DNA of 64,000 bases, taken from positions 21,826 to 85,825 of the forward strand of contig CANCVE010000007.1 in assembly GCA_947381435.1 (NCBI GenBank), written 5' to 3'. The DNA is from Chitinophagaceae bacterium (GTDB lineage Bacteria; Bacteroidota; Bacteroidia; Chitinophagales; Chitinophagaceae). The stretch's first letter is position 1; every line of letters begins with the position of its first letter. A model generated the notes under the pieces. The model had not been told where the DNA came from, did not search any database, and was given only the letters and a program-made list of their open reading frames with translations. Made by a program: the position numbers and the translations under genes. Positions 30,430 to 40,148 of the stretch are shown in pieces.

Positions 30430-30860
30430 TATTCAGTAGTTTTTCTGGCTAATAATGTTCCTGTGAAACTTCCAGACATTGTACCCGTGCCGGTCCACTT
30501 CACACCATAATACTTGTAGCCTCTCTGCAGGCTATATGCTTTGCCTTGAGAAGAAGTATTAGCAACTGTGAAAGTATCTTTTGATACAGTACTGATATCA
30601 TAGAAGTTAGTCCCATCGTTACTTGCAATAGGAACAATCGTTCCGCCAAGAGTACCGCTTATACTAGTCACCTTAACCGTAATGGTTACAGTTTCTTTGT
30701 AGCCATTTACCTGTTTCCACAATACCTTACTGGCTGTGTTTGTTACAGTATCTATGGTATTGCCATAAGTAGGAGATACAAGCGCAATCTGCGCCTTTGT
30801 TTGTACTGCTGCCATTAATAAGCCAATGGCAAAAAGCTGAATTAAAAGTATTTTTTTCAT
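30429..30860 (-). CDS. Phage protein with signal peptide in head-tail module (decoration-like?)
   Basis: MKKILLIQLFAIGLLMAAVQTKAQ; C-terminal YYGVKWTGTGTMSGSFTGTLLARK. Confidence 0.5.
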   Translation of the reverse strand: MKKILLIQLFAIGLLMAAVQTKAQIALVSPTYGNTIDTVTNTASKVLWKQVNGYKETVTITVKVTSISGTLGGTIVPIASNDGTNFYDISTVSKDTFTVANTSSQGKAYSLQRGYKYYGVKWTGTGTMSGSFTGTLLARKTTE

Positions 30861-30890
30861 TGTAAAATAATTTGCGGATTTCAGCCGCCG

Positions 30891-31436
30891 TTAAAAAATA
30901 GGGTTCATAAAACCAAAATGCTTAAGTGCGTGAAACTTATCAATTGGATCCCACTCTGGGTAGACTGTTGGGTTTTGCTCAATAAACTCAACCAATATCA
31001 TTACTTGTGTTCGCATTTCATTCCAGGCACTTGCCATTTTCTTTCTTGGAGAAACGGTAGTTGCATTTTCAGAGGAAGCTATTACTTCAGCTACCCCGGT
31101 TGATTGGGTGATATTATTGCGAGTATACCAGTAATAAACATAGTTAGCTATTGGGCTAGTCTTCTCAGTATCGCTAAGGTTAATCACCAATCCATCCCAT
31201 TTTGTTGTACGGCCATTCCAATCAGTATATTCCTTTCCGTTCAGAATATCCTGAAAACGAGCAGCACTTGGTGTTGCCAAATAAGCCTTGTATAATGGGT
31301 ACCCTAAAGCATTTTGTAAAAACCTAGTCTCATATTTTTGTATGAACCAGTTAATTGTAGAAGCAATAGAAGCATCACCACTATTTGGAATGTTGATGTT
31401 TGCAACAAAAAAGGAAGGACTGATGATATTTGCCAT
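30891..31436 (-). CDS. Putative head-tail connector protein
   Basis: 181 aa; NTINWFIQKYETRFLQNALGYPLYKAYL-type start (IASTINWFIQKYETRFLQNALG); position after capsid gene. Confidence 0.45.
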   Translation of the reverse strand: MANIISPSFFVANINIPNSGDASIASTINWFIQKYETRFLQNALGYPLYKAYLATPSAARFQDILNGKEYTDWNGRTTKWDGLVINLSDTEKTSPIANYVYYWYTRNNITQSTGVAEVIASSENATTVSPRKKMASAWNEMRTQVMILVEFIEQNPTVYPEWDPIDKFHALKHFGFMNPIF

Positions 31437-31439
31437 GTC

Positions 31440-31847
31440 TTACTCAGTTACCAGTGTAGCAATTCCTTGCTTGATGAATATTTCAGCATTATTCCTGTGA
31501 ACTTCTTTTATCTCTCCATCAAGAAAAAACTTGGACTTGCTCCAATCTGCAGGATATGCTATTTGCACTTTTACAAGTTCGCTTTCGGTAGCTGCCAAAT
31601 GTTCAATCGCCAACTCAACGGAAACATAAGTAGTATTACTGGCAATAATAACGGCATCACCTTCATCCGCCTTTACCTCCGGCGAATCCTGTTTTGCCTC
31701 TAATTCTTCAGCAATAGATGAATCATTAATATCGCCAACTACTTCATCTACTTTATCAGCAGTCTCAACAGTTGTTTGATTTGGTAATTTATCTTTTACT
31801 ACTTCATCCGCCTTTACCTCCGGCGAATCCTGTTTTGCCTTCCTCAT
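31440..31847 (-). CDS. Hypothetical phage protein with internal duplication
   Basis: AKQDSPEVKADE occurs twice. Confidence 0.55.
   Translation of the reverse strand: MRKAKQDSPEVKADEVVKDKLPNQTTVETADKVDEVVGDINDSSIAEELEAKQDSPEVKADEGDAVIIASNTTYVSVELAIEHLAATESELVKVQIAYPADWSKSKFFLDGEIKEVHRNNAEIFIKQGIATLVTE
31661..31699 (-). repeat. 39-bp perfect direct repeat, copy 1 (copy 2 at 31802-31840)
   Basis: cttcatccgcctttacctccggcgaatcctgttttgcct. Confidence 0.95.
31802..31840 (-). repeat. 39-bp perfect direct repeat, copy 2
   Basis: identical to 31661-31699, offset 141 bp (47 codons). Confidence 0.95.
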
Positions 31848-31891
31848 AAAATGAAATTTATGTGGTTATTTAAAAATTGTTTAAATCAATC

Positions 31892-33211
31892 TTACGATGT
31901 GATCAATGCCTTAACGGTTGCGAAATCAGAACCTGATACAATCGCTACTTTTCTAATTGTAGAAATGTAGTTAAAGTAGTATTGCTCCATAACGATGCTG
32001 AAAGCGTTGTTGCCAAAGTCATTGCCATTGTAACCAACTTTCACAATCAACCCACCACGAAGGATAACATTGTATTGTTTCAAGTCGCCTACTAAAATGG
32101 CATCGGCACCCATTGTAGGATTACCTACAAAACCAATACCTGCAAGAACATCTGGAGGATTCAAGTAAGCACCTTGGGTGTTCTTGATGATACCCATACG
32201 ATACTTCTTATTAGTGCCCATTACAGCAGCATTTGCTTTAGCGCCGAAGGTTGCATTTTCAACCTGTGCAGCCATGGCAGCAATAACATCAAACTCATTA
32301 ACGTTTGCGATTCCATCAGTGCCTTTAAATGCAGCAGCTTCACCATTTGCATTGTATGCAGTAGCATTTGCAATGATGTCAGGCAATATTGCTTGGTTAA
32401 CACGATTGATAACATCAATACGTCCTACATTCAAGATATTGCTTTCCAACTGACCAAAGTCCATTTGAAACTCTTGAGTCATACCAATCAAAGTAGCTTC
32501 CTTTTTATAAGTCGCACTCTTCAATTGATACTTGTATTGAGTTGCTGGCTTAGTAGCACCTTCAGTAGTTGTAGCAGATGCACCATCTTTTGCTTGTTCA
32601 TCAAACCACATTACAAATGGAGTTGCGTTAAAGTCAGCAGAAATAGTGTTTACTAAATCAAATACCCATGAAGTATTACGGTATTGGTTGTTAATCATCG
32701 CGCCAGCTCCTACACGCAACAACGTTGCTGCATCTAAAGACTGTGTAATAGAAGAAACACCACCACCAATGCCATCAATAGTACCGATAGTGCCAGCAGT
32801 TTTATTGGTTAACTCAACAGCTTTCATGACAGGTTGACCCTGTGCATTGAACTGAACCATATAGGTTTTAGTTCCAACACCATTGTCATACACCTTTCGC
32901 AAAGCTTCCTCATCATCCTTCAGCGTTTGCGCTATACTCTTTTTGCCTTCACTTGCGTTGCCTAATTTCAAAGCAACTTCTGCAAGTGTAGTACCTTGCT
33001 TTTCAGCAATTGTTTTAACTGCTTCAATAGCAGATTCAGCAGATTTCTTGTACTCTGTAAACTGCGCCTCAGTGATGCCACCGTTTTGCTTTGCTACCTC
33101 TGTAGCAAATGCCTTCATCTTAACATCGTAAGCTTCCAGCTCTTTTTTAATTGCAGCGGCGGCATCTGCGCCAACCTTTACCTGCAATGCATTTAATTCT
33201 TCTTGAGTCAT
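31892..33211 (-). CDS. Major capsid protein (HK97-like)
   Basis: 439 aa with N-terminal coiled coil (delta-domain-like) then TTEGATKPATQYKYQLKSATYKKEATLIGMTQEFQMD, directly downstream of protease. Confidence 0.85.
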   Translation of the reverse strand: MTQEELNALQVKVGADAAAAIKKELEAYDVKMKAFATEVAKQNGGITEAQFTEYKKSAESAIEAVKTIAEKQGTTLAEVALKLGNASEGKKSIAQTLKDDEEALRKVYDNGVGTKTYMVQFNAQGQPVMKAVELTNKTAGTIGTIDGIGGGVSSITQSLDAATLLRVGAGAMINNQYRNTSWVFDLVNTISADFNATPFVMWFDEQAKDGASATTTEGATKPATQYKYQLKSATYKKEATLIGMTQEFQMDFGQLESNILNVGRIDVINRVNQAILPDIIANATAYNANGEAAAFKGTDGIANVNEFDVIAAMAAQVENATFGAKANAAVMGTNKKYRMGIIKNTQGAYLNPPDVLAGIGFVGNPTMGADAILVGDLKQYNVILRGGLIVKVGYNGNDFGNNAFSIVMEQYYFNYISTIRKVAIVSGSDFATVKALITS

Positions 33212-33228
33212 CTCAATGATTTTTTTTG

Positions 33229-34203
33229 TTAAATAAATTTTGTTTCTGTAATGGCTGTCAGCAAATCAAATGTTCCCACCTCCGCAGCCGTGTTGGATGG
33301 TGATACAAACTGACCGCATGTTGGACAACTTGCAGGGCCTTCATTGGGCACTTGTATTGTTGCTGCACATATTGGGCAGATTGCCACTTGTTTGTTATTA
33401 TCTGTAGTTGACGGCTGATGCTTATGAGTGCCTTCAGGCGGCTCATTACCAGTGTCGGTTACTTCCAATGTTGGTGTAAGTTGATTTGATCCAAACAAAA
33501 CACATGAATTCTCCATTATTTTTATTTCTGGAACTATCCAGAAATAGCCACGTTCATCAATTACATCTTTGTTAATTACCTTGTCGTAATATTTCTTCCA
33601 TAACTCATAATGAGGTAAATCATCCTTATCATTAATGCAAAGACCTATTGATACATAGCAAAGACCAATGGAGTGCTGGTTTATCTTTCCATTTTTGTAG
33701 AACTTATAAGTGTCCTCATTGTAATCCTCACGAACATCTGTTTCCATTACAAATGCAGTAGTGGTGCCAGGAACAGACAACCCAAGTTCCTTCAATGAAA
33801 GCTTTTGAGTATAAACAGCAGTAACGTCACCTACATGATTGGTGGATGTATGAACATGGTCAGCAATATGAGGAATCAATATCCCTTTTTCAGAAATTGA
33901 CTTGTCGTAGCAGGTATCAGTAAGTACATCCATTTGCGAATCGCACCACCATGCCGTATTGCCTACTACTTTAACGTGCAATGTCCCGTTTTCCATTTCA
34001 GAATCATTTCCATCACCATCGCCGTCTTTCTTTGATTTGGTTGTAGCAAACTTTGTCTTAGAAATGATGGAAGGCTGACAAACAACAGAATCTGTGTATT
34101 TGATGCCTGCTTTCTTTTGGGCAATCAATTGTTTTTTGTTTGCAGTTATGAACTGAAACAATGCTTTGCCTGTGATGCCTTCTGGAATGATGATTCTACT
34201 CAT
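33229..34203 (-). CDS. Prohead protease-like protein with C-terminal zinc-ribbon
   Basis: NQHSIGLCYVSIG and upstream H/S context; C-terminal CPICAATIQ...CPTCGQF; upstream of MCP. Confidence 0.65.
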   Translation of the reverse strand: MSRIIIPEGITGKALFQFITANKKQLIAQKKAGIKYTDSVVCQPSIISKTKFATTKSKKDGDGDGNDSEMENGTLHVKVVGNTAWWCDSQMDVLTDTCYDKSISEKGILIPHIADHVHTSTNHVGDVTAVYTQKLSLKELGLSVPGTTTAFVMETDVREDYNEDTYKFYKNGKINQHSIGLCYVSIGLCINDKDDLPHYELWKKYYDKVINKDVIDERGYFWIVPEIKIMENSCVLFGSNQLTPTLEVTDTGNEPPEGTHKHQPSTTDNNKQVAICPICAATIQVPNEGPASCPTCGQFVSPSNTAAEVGTFDLLTAITETKFI

Positions 34204-34208
34204 TGCTG

Positions 34209-34328
34209 TTACTTTTTTACAATTTGACCACTCTTGACCTGACTATCCTTGATAGCCTTTATTTCTGCCAATGCCTGCTTATCAATTTCAGGCTTAGGCT
34301 TTTCTGTGCTAATTGTTGCGTTACTCAT
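34209..34328 (-). CDS. 39-aa small phage protein (not in supplied track)
   Basis: MSNATISTEKPKPEIDKQALAEIKAIKDSQVKSGQIVKK*. Confidence 0.45.
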   Translation of the reverse strand: MSNATISTEKPKPEIDKQALAEIKAIKDSQVKSGQIVKK

Positions 34329-34341
34329 GACTGATTTTTTT

Positions 34342-34662
34342 TTAATCAATAATTATCCAATCATCGCAGAATATATCTTCTACTGTTGGTACCCATGTTG
34401 ATATTACATTACTACTATTTACCCAACAAATCTGGTTAGTATAATAGATAGCATCAATTTGGACATTAGTATTGTTAAACCTTTTTTCAAATTGATCTTT
34501 CACAACTTGTGGCAATGATTGCATCTTAGGAACTATCTCTTTGCCGATTGTAGCAGGAACTTGTTTAAAAACAAATATTCCACATTCAAACCAGCCAACT
34601 CTTGATATTACTTTACCACTTTTAAGGGCTTCAATAGCCTCTCCGAATTTCAAAATATCCAT
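34342..34662 (-). CDS. DUF2829-family protein (Tad2 anti-Thoeris family)
   Basis: MDILKFGEAIEALKSGKVISRVGWFECGIFVFKQVP...IDAIYYTNQICWVNSSNVISTWVPTVEDIFCDDWIII matches the DUF2829 architecture. Confidence 0.8.
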   Translation of the reverse strand: MDILKFGEAIEALKSGKVISRVGWFECGIFVFKQVPATIGKEIVPKMQSLPQVVKDQFEKRFNNTNVQIDAIYYTNQICWVNSSNVISTWVPTVEDIFCDDWIIID

Positions 34663-34664
34663 AA

Positions 34665-34967
34665 CTAACTATTTACGTTTGATTTGACAACATTTAATAC
34701 TCCATTCATATACGCCCTGATTCCTTCCTGACCATTCTTTAACCAAGCATTCTTAAACCTTCTGCCATGATTCCTTGCTACTTGCAAAGGAGAATTGTAT
34801 AGATACATTTTATCAGGGTCAATAGGCTTCCCATCAATCTCTTTAATCGTTCCCCACTCCAGAATCTCACTGCCCTTTAGCAAATGCTTTTCATGAGACT
34901 CAGTCATAATCAATGGCATATTCTTAGCCATGCTCTTGATTGCCTTCAATCTTGCTTTCTTACCCAT
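34665..34967 (-). CDS. Hypothetical phage protein
   Basis: 100-aa ORF between portal and DUF2829 gene. Confidence 0.55.
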   Translation of the reverse strand: MGKKARLKAIKSMAKNMPLIMTESHEKHLLKGSEILEWGTIKEIDGKPIDPDKMYLYNSPLQVARNHGRRFKNAWLKNGQEGIRAYMNGVLNVVKSNVNS

Positions 34968-36516
34968 TTGAATTTGAATTATCTTGAGTACTATTATTAC
35001 CAGCAGTCATTAATGAAGCAGTGTTGGCATCAATTCCAAATAATATCTGAATGGTGTTTGACCTCGCTTCATCACTCAATCCGGCAGATGTCAATACATT
35101 AACAAGGCTTTCAACACCACCCACACCAATAATGCTTGCTAATGGGACATCTGTCTTTTTTAAGTCGGATGCTCTTATGTCTCCATCCGCTCCAATCCCT
35201 GGCCTTCCTAATGACTCTAGCCATTGGTTATGCGTAATTAATCCTGCCTCAAATTCAATTTTCAAAGCTTGATTAAGGATTAGTTTTGCAGTCGCTCGCT
35301 TAACATCATCTTCCTGCAATGCAGGTAGATGAGTAAAATCAGTAGTTATTTTTAATCCTAAAGATTCCAATCCTAGCAATGCTCCAAGTTGCTCATCATC
35401 GCTATCGCAATCGGGAATGATTGCATTTGTATAGAGGTTTCTTTCTGCAATATCTTGATTATCAAACTTTGCATCAACCAATCCCATTAAATAAGGAGGA
35501 TAGTTTAACTGGTCGCAGATAATCTTTGCGTCTTGGAGTTCACCTTCTAATAATTGTAATTCCTGAACATTGAATCCAACTGTTTGAAGCTTCAGTTTAG
35601 CATCAGTAATGATTGCTTTTCGCTGTCCAGACATGATACCGTACTGAAGAAAGTCTTTGTGTAATTCTTCTTTTGCATCTGAATCAATTGGAAATAACCC
35701 TTGCTCTGGGTTATCTGCACTATCATTTGTTAATAGCCATTGTGGGCCACGCTCCTGAGTAAGACTACCACGACTATTTAAAGAAGATATAAGGTTGTTG
35801 ATTGGCTTCTCGATTGCAAATAGTCTTGAATCTGGAAGGTGCAAGGAAACATTATTAGTGTTGCCATTATACATGTAAGTACCGGTACTTATCTGATTTT
35901 CTTTGATGAAGAAAACTGAATCAGTATTCAGATAAACTGAATGCCCCATGTAAGTAAGCAATATGGAAGTAAAAGGCTTGGCGTCGGACTCATAAAACAG
36001 GTTGGTGTTCGTTTGAGCCAATATCATCCAAGGTGGCAAGTTCCAAAGCTTCCATTTGCTAAAATCATTCTCAAATCCTACTGGCTTGATGACCAGTACC
36101 GGGCAATATCCATAAATCTGTTTGTATACTGATTGTTGAGCCTTGAATTGTTTGCCACTCTGTATAGGGTTTGGTTTCTTTAAAAGCTTTCTGAGCGCAA
36201 TAGCTTGTGTAGTAGTAGCCTCTTGATTATTCTCATCAACTACCTTGGTAACACCATTGATTATGCAGCTTGCTTTTTTGTTGATGATACTCGAAACTAC
36301 AGGGCATTGCTGATAAGCAACTAATGATGAATTGAAGTTTCCCCAGATGAAAGCCTTATCAGCTCCATTAACACCAAAGAAAAAAGAACCATTACGATAT
36401 CGTGATGGTTGTATGAGTTCTGACTCAACAGACTTGGTATTAATGGCAGCTATTTTGATTGCATTGCCAATATTACCCTTCATTAATTCTTTGCCTGCGG
36501 CTGCGAATTTGCTCAT
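34960..36516 (-). CDS. Portal protein
   Basis: 518 aa; YQQCPVVSSIINKKASCIINGV... SRGSLTQERGPQWLL... position after terminase. Confidence 0.85.
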   Translation of the reverse strand: MSKFAAAGKELMKGNIGNAIKIAAINTKSVESELIQPSRYRNGSFFFGVNGADKAFIWGNFNSSLVAYQQCPVVSSIINKKASCIINGVTKVVDENNQEATTTQAIALRKLLKKPNPIQSGKQFKAQQSVYKQIYGYCPVLVIKPVGFENDFSKWKLWNLPPWMILAQTNTNLFYESDAKPFTSILLTYMGHSVYLNTDSVFFIKENQISTGTYMYNGNTNNVSLHLPDSRLFAIEKPINNLISSLNSRGSLTQERGPQWLLTNDSADNPEQGLFPIDSDAKEELHKDFLQYGIMSGQRKAIITDAKLKLQTVGFNVQELQLLEGELQDAKIICDQLNYPPYLMGLVDAKFDNQDIAERNLYTNAIIPDCDSDDEQLGALLGLESLGLKITTDFTHLPALQEDDVKRATAKLILNQALKIEFEAGLITHNQWLESLGRPGIGADGDIRASDLKKTDVPLASIIGVGGVESLVNVLTSAGLSDEARSNTIQILFGIDANTASLMTAGNNSTQDNSNSNG

Positions 36517-36599
36517 TTGAAAATAAAGATAGGATGTAAATATAATGTTTACTATTTAAAACATATTCACAAGTGTTTAAAAGTTGGAATTAGCAAGAT

Positions 36600-37898
36600 T
36601 TATTCGTCTTCTTTGCTATCATCTTTTCCAGAATATCTCATTCCAAATGTGAAATTGAAGTACCTTATCGCTGCGAGCGCGTGATCAGGCATCCCATCAA
36701 TTGGAATGTTTGTTGTCACCTCATCACCAGTGAGCTGGTCTATAGCCGTCTGCCATATGTAAGTTTCTAGTTCTGCCTCAAGCTCTGGAGAATCTATGTA
36801 GTAGTTTTCGCATTCCTTAACCTTACTTATACTCATAATGACAGAGTTAGGCCCTTTGCGAGCCATACGATAAGGGATGCCAAGTTTTCTTAACCCATTA
36901 CTATAGTTCTTATCATGATCGCCCCAAACTAGGGTAGAAGTAGTACATCCGTTTTCTTTAAGTATATCAGCCATGTACCTAAACACCGACTTTTCTCTCC
37001 ACTTGTTTAATTCGTCAAGGTTTTCTTTTGATTGGCTTTTATTATAACACTCCTGGGCTTCTCTTGCTTTAGTTTGTATTAGTTCCAGAATTTCACTTTC
37101 AGATTTATAGAGAAGAACTTTGTAATATCTCTTCCTGCCATCATACCAAACTTTTACTATGGCTGTCTTATCGCTGGTATAGCCTATGTCTATTCCAAAG
37201 CCAAATGGTAGGCCATCAGGAATTGAAGTAACTTTAGTAAAGTGGAATATCTTGCCTTTTACCTTGCCAGTCTTGCCCCTTGCGTAAACTAGCCATAATT
37301 CAGGATCCTTAATCCCTTCAATCTTTTCATGATCATCTTTAGTCAGAAAACAATTATGCCGGTGGTCAGAAATGATTAGCTCAACTGTGGCTGATAATTC
37401 ATTTGTTTCAGGTATGGTTCCAATTAGTTTCTTATTAGCCCAGAAAGGAGCTGAAGGATTATAATCAAGGAATATTTGTTTTTTAGTTCTAATAGCAAGC
37501 TGCCAAAATACTTTCCAATTGATACCATTGGCTTCATTGATGAAAAGGTAATCCCTTTTACCATTCTTTGCAGACTGCTCATCAAGGTTTGATATAAACT
37601 CAATCAATGAACCGTTTTTAAAATGAATGATACGTTCGCTTTTGTTCCAGTCTTTTACATAATGCTTTAGCTCTTCTGTATTGGAGTAGATATTTTCTGC
37701 ATCACGATATGCACCTTTTTTAAGGTTGGGAATGGATTCCCCGGTAATGGTTATAATTATCCTCCTATTTAGTATTGCATACAAAAAAAGAAGCTGTACA
37801 ATAGAGTAGGTTTTTGAACTTGAAGTACCTCCCTGATTAATTACAACCTTCGCCTTTGAATTTTTGTTGGCATAAAAAACAGGTGTACAATTAAACAT
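36600..37898 (-). CDS. terL: Terminase large subunit
   Basis: Walker A INQGGTSSSKTYSIVQ, YLFINEANG, FGIDIGYTSDKTAI nuclease motif. Confidence 0.95.
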   Translation of the reverse strand: MFNCTPVFYANKNSKAKVVINQGGTSSSKTYSIVQLLFLYAILNRRIIITITGESIPNLKKGAYRDAENIYSNTEELKHYVKDWNKSERIIHFKNGSLIEFISNLDEQSAKNGKRDYLFINEANGINWKVFWQLAIRTKKQIFLDYNPSAPFWANKKLIGTIPETNELSATVELIISDHRHNCFLTKDDHEKIEGIKDPELWLVYARGKTGKVKGKIFHFTKVTSIPDGLPFGFGIDIGYTSDKTAIVKVWYDGRKRYYKVLLYKSESEILELIQTKAREAQECYNKSQSKENLDELNKWREKSVFRYMADILKENGCTTSTLVWGDHDKNYSNGLRKLGIPYRMARKGPNSVIMSISKVKECENYYIDSPELEAELETYIWQTAIDQLTGDEVTTNIPIDGMPDHALAAIRYFNFTFGMRYSGKDDSKEDE

Positions 37899-37902
37899 AG
37901 AA

Positions 37903-38364
37903 TCAGTTTATGTCGTCTTCTGACCTTGCAAGTGGCGGCCCATCTGAATATATATTGATTTGTGGGATAGGCATTTGTACATCGTTGCCATCCGTATCAG
38001 TTAAAGAAATTTTTGAAGGCATTCTTAAGCCCTCCAAAAGAATTATTTCTTTTTCAACAGCCATCAATGCCCTCACGCCTCCTGGTGTTTTCTTAAATTC
38101 ATCAGACATATTCCTTTTAATCTGCTGAAGCTCTACAACTTTCAATGCCCTTTTTTGCTCCAGCTTCATCTCTGGCATTTCTGTCCATAAATCTCTAGCC
38201 TGTTGTAGGTATCGCTCTGCCTGTCTTTGACTTGTACACCATTTATGATTAAGTATTTGTCTGATAATAAGTGAAGACTGCACACCTTCAACTATCCATC
38301 CTTGTACAATGAATAAGCGTCGTAAAAACTCTGTTTTATCAGTCTTAACTTTACTATTAGCCAC
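37903..38364 (-). CDS. terS: Putative terminase small subunit
   Basis: N-terminal HTH-like segment, upstream of terL. Confidence 0.65.
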   Translation of the reverse strand: MANSKVKTDKTEFLRRLFIVQGWIVEGVQSSLIIRQILNHKWCTSQRQAERYLQQARDLWTEMPEMKLEQKRALKVVELQQIKRNMSDEFKKTPGGVRALMAVEKEIILLEGLRMPSKISLTDTDGNDVQMPIPQINIYSDGPPLARSEDDIN

Positions 38365-38605
38365 TTGGATACATTTTCTTGATTACAGAAATATGCCTTT
38401 TTAATTCAATCGTTCTATCTCTAAGTTTTATTGCCTCGCGTTCTCTCATTCTTCTGATTTCAGGATCAGAATCTTGTATTGGCTGGGGATCATATGCTGT
38501 CAATGCATCTTCATTGATGCTTTTTTCATTTTCCAAATAGGAAATTATATTTTCTACGATCTCTTTCATTAGTAACAGCTTTTCATTAGTTGATAATTGA
38601 TTCAT
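38357..38605 (-). CDS. Hypothetical phage protein
   Basis: 82-aa ORF. Confidence 0.5.
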   Translation of the reverse strand: MNQLSTNEKLLLMKEIVENIISYLENEKSINEDALTAYDPQPIQDSDPEIRRMREREAIKLRDRTIELKRHISVIKKMYPSG

Positions 38606-40034
38606 TCTTGAAGTCCCCGATTGTTAAGTTGCCATTTAAATGGGCGAAATTAACATCAATGCCTTTTTTGTTACAATATGAAATGAACCTTACTATTGCT
38701 GATTGAACATATTTTGGCTCTATCTCTGTGAAGCGTCCAAATCTTTTGGTATGTTCACATGCTATAAGACAGGTACCACTACCCAAAAACCAATCAATTA
38801 CAATATCACCTTCATTTGTAGTGTCCAGAATCGCATCTGCAATCATTACCACTGGTTTGGGTGTTGGGTGGTTCTTTAACTCCAACCGATCAGGATTAGC
38901 AGTGGAAGTAGCAGATGGGTATCGCCATACATTTGTCCTGATTCTTTTCTCCAATGCCAGGTGTGATAGATGCTTTACTTCATCACCACCATTCTTGAAG
39001 ATATAGCATAGTTCATTTTCATTCTTATAGAATCCGCCAAAGTCTACAATATCATTATTCCATAGATGCTTGGAATTTACATCATTGAATATGAAACAGA
39101 GTTCATGCTGGGCACGGTAAAAAGAACCATTCGCCATCATGTCTTTTACCCATACACAAACCTGTTTTGGTTCTGGATTATCATATATCCTTCTTGCAGC
39201 TTCTGTCATGTGCCACATGTGACGGAAATCCATGAAAATATAATGGATGGCACCAGCAACAGAATTATCCTTGCTTCGCATCATTATCAATGCCAGGAAC
39301 TCCACAAACTCATCGTGACTCATTTCACCAGCACCCATAGCGAAATTGGTGTGTCTCTTCTCTTCCTTGTTTGTGAAAAAGTTGGCAGGAAGATTATAAG
39401 GTGGGTCACAGTTGACAATGCGTGCCTTGTCATCCTGCATCAAAGCTCTTACATCGCTCTCTTCACGGAAGCTTCCACATATTATCCTATGGCCATTAAT
39501 TTCGAATATATCACCAGCTTTCACGATTGGCTCTAACGGGATTTGCGCTTCTGGCTCTTCTCCATTATTCACATCAAACAAATCGAAGTTCTGCTCAAAT
39601 CTTTCATTGCTAAAGTCTGGTAATTGTATTACATCCTTCAAATCAGGAAATGACAGATTGAACTTCTCTATGTAGTTATACAATCCCTGATGGGTTATCT
39701 TTGCATAAGCGGAAGAATACACTAATACAAGTTCTGCCGCTTCATTAATGTCGGCACAAGTAATGAACGTTGCCGGTAATAAGTTAGGAACTTCAACGCC
39801 GTTTGCTTTTGCTTTCAATAAGTCCATCCATCTATGCTTGCCATCTAAGCAATAGATGGATTCACCATCCTGCCAAACTTTAAATGGATCAACAAACTGA
39901 TATTTAAGTATTGATTCTAGCAACTTCTTGTCACCATCTTTTATCCACTCTTTGAAATCATCATCCTGAATGAATTTTAATTTTTGCCACTCAATTGCTT
40001 CTGTCTTTTTAATCCTAGATTGTATTGCTTCCAT
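38586..40034 (-). CDS. ParB-like nuclease domain fused to DNA methyltransferase
   Basis: N-term DGKHRWMDLLKA ParB-like; DPPYNLP motif and WFLGSGTCLIACEHTKRF SAM-binding motif. Confidence 0.9.
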   Translation of the reverse strand: MEAIQSRIKKTEAIEWQKLKFIQDDDFKEWIKDGDKKLLESILKYQFVDPFKVWQDGESIYCLDGKHRWMDLLKAKANGVEVPNLLPATFITCADINEAAELVLVYSSAYAKITHQGLYNYIEKFNLSFPDLKDVIQLPDFSNERFEQNFDLFDVNNGEEPEAQIPLEPIVKAGDIFEINGHRIICGSFREESDVRALMQDDKARIVNCDPPYNLPANFFTNKEEKRHTNFAMGAGEMSHDEFVEFLALIMMRSKDNSVAGAIHYIFMDFRHMWHMTEAARRIYDNPEPKQVCVWVKDMMANGSFYRAQHELCFIFNDVNSKHLWNNDIVDFGGFYKNENELCYIFKNGGDEVKHLSHLALEKRIRTNVWRYPSATSTANPDRLELKNHPTPKPVVMIADAILDTTNEGDIVIDWFLGSGTCLIACEHTKRFGRFTEIEPKYVQSAIVRFISYCNKKGIDVNFAHLNGNLTIGDFKNESIIN

Positions 40035-40090
40035 TAATTACGTCTTATTATGTCACAAATGTAAATATAATGTTTACTTTTTTTGGCATT

Positions 40091-40123
40091 AAAAAACCTG
40101 CCTGTTTTTAAAGCAGACAGGTT
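40091..40123 (-). terminator. Rho-independent terminator separating early genes from ParB-MTase/terminase genes
   Basis: minus strand AACCTGTCTG ctttaaaaa CAGGCAGGTT TTTT. Confidence 0.85.
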
Positions 40124-40148
40124 AGTATTATATAAAACATGCGTGGGG

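Noticed and set aside
32174-32656. 160-aa plus-strand ORF antisense to the major capsid gene
   Set aside because: Cys/Ser-rich low-quality translation fully inside a strong minus-strand CDS; antisense artefact.
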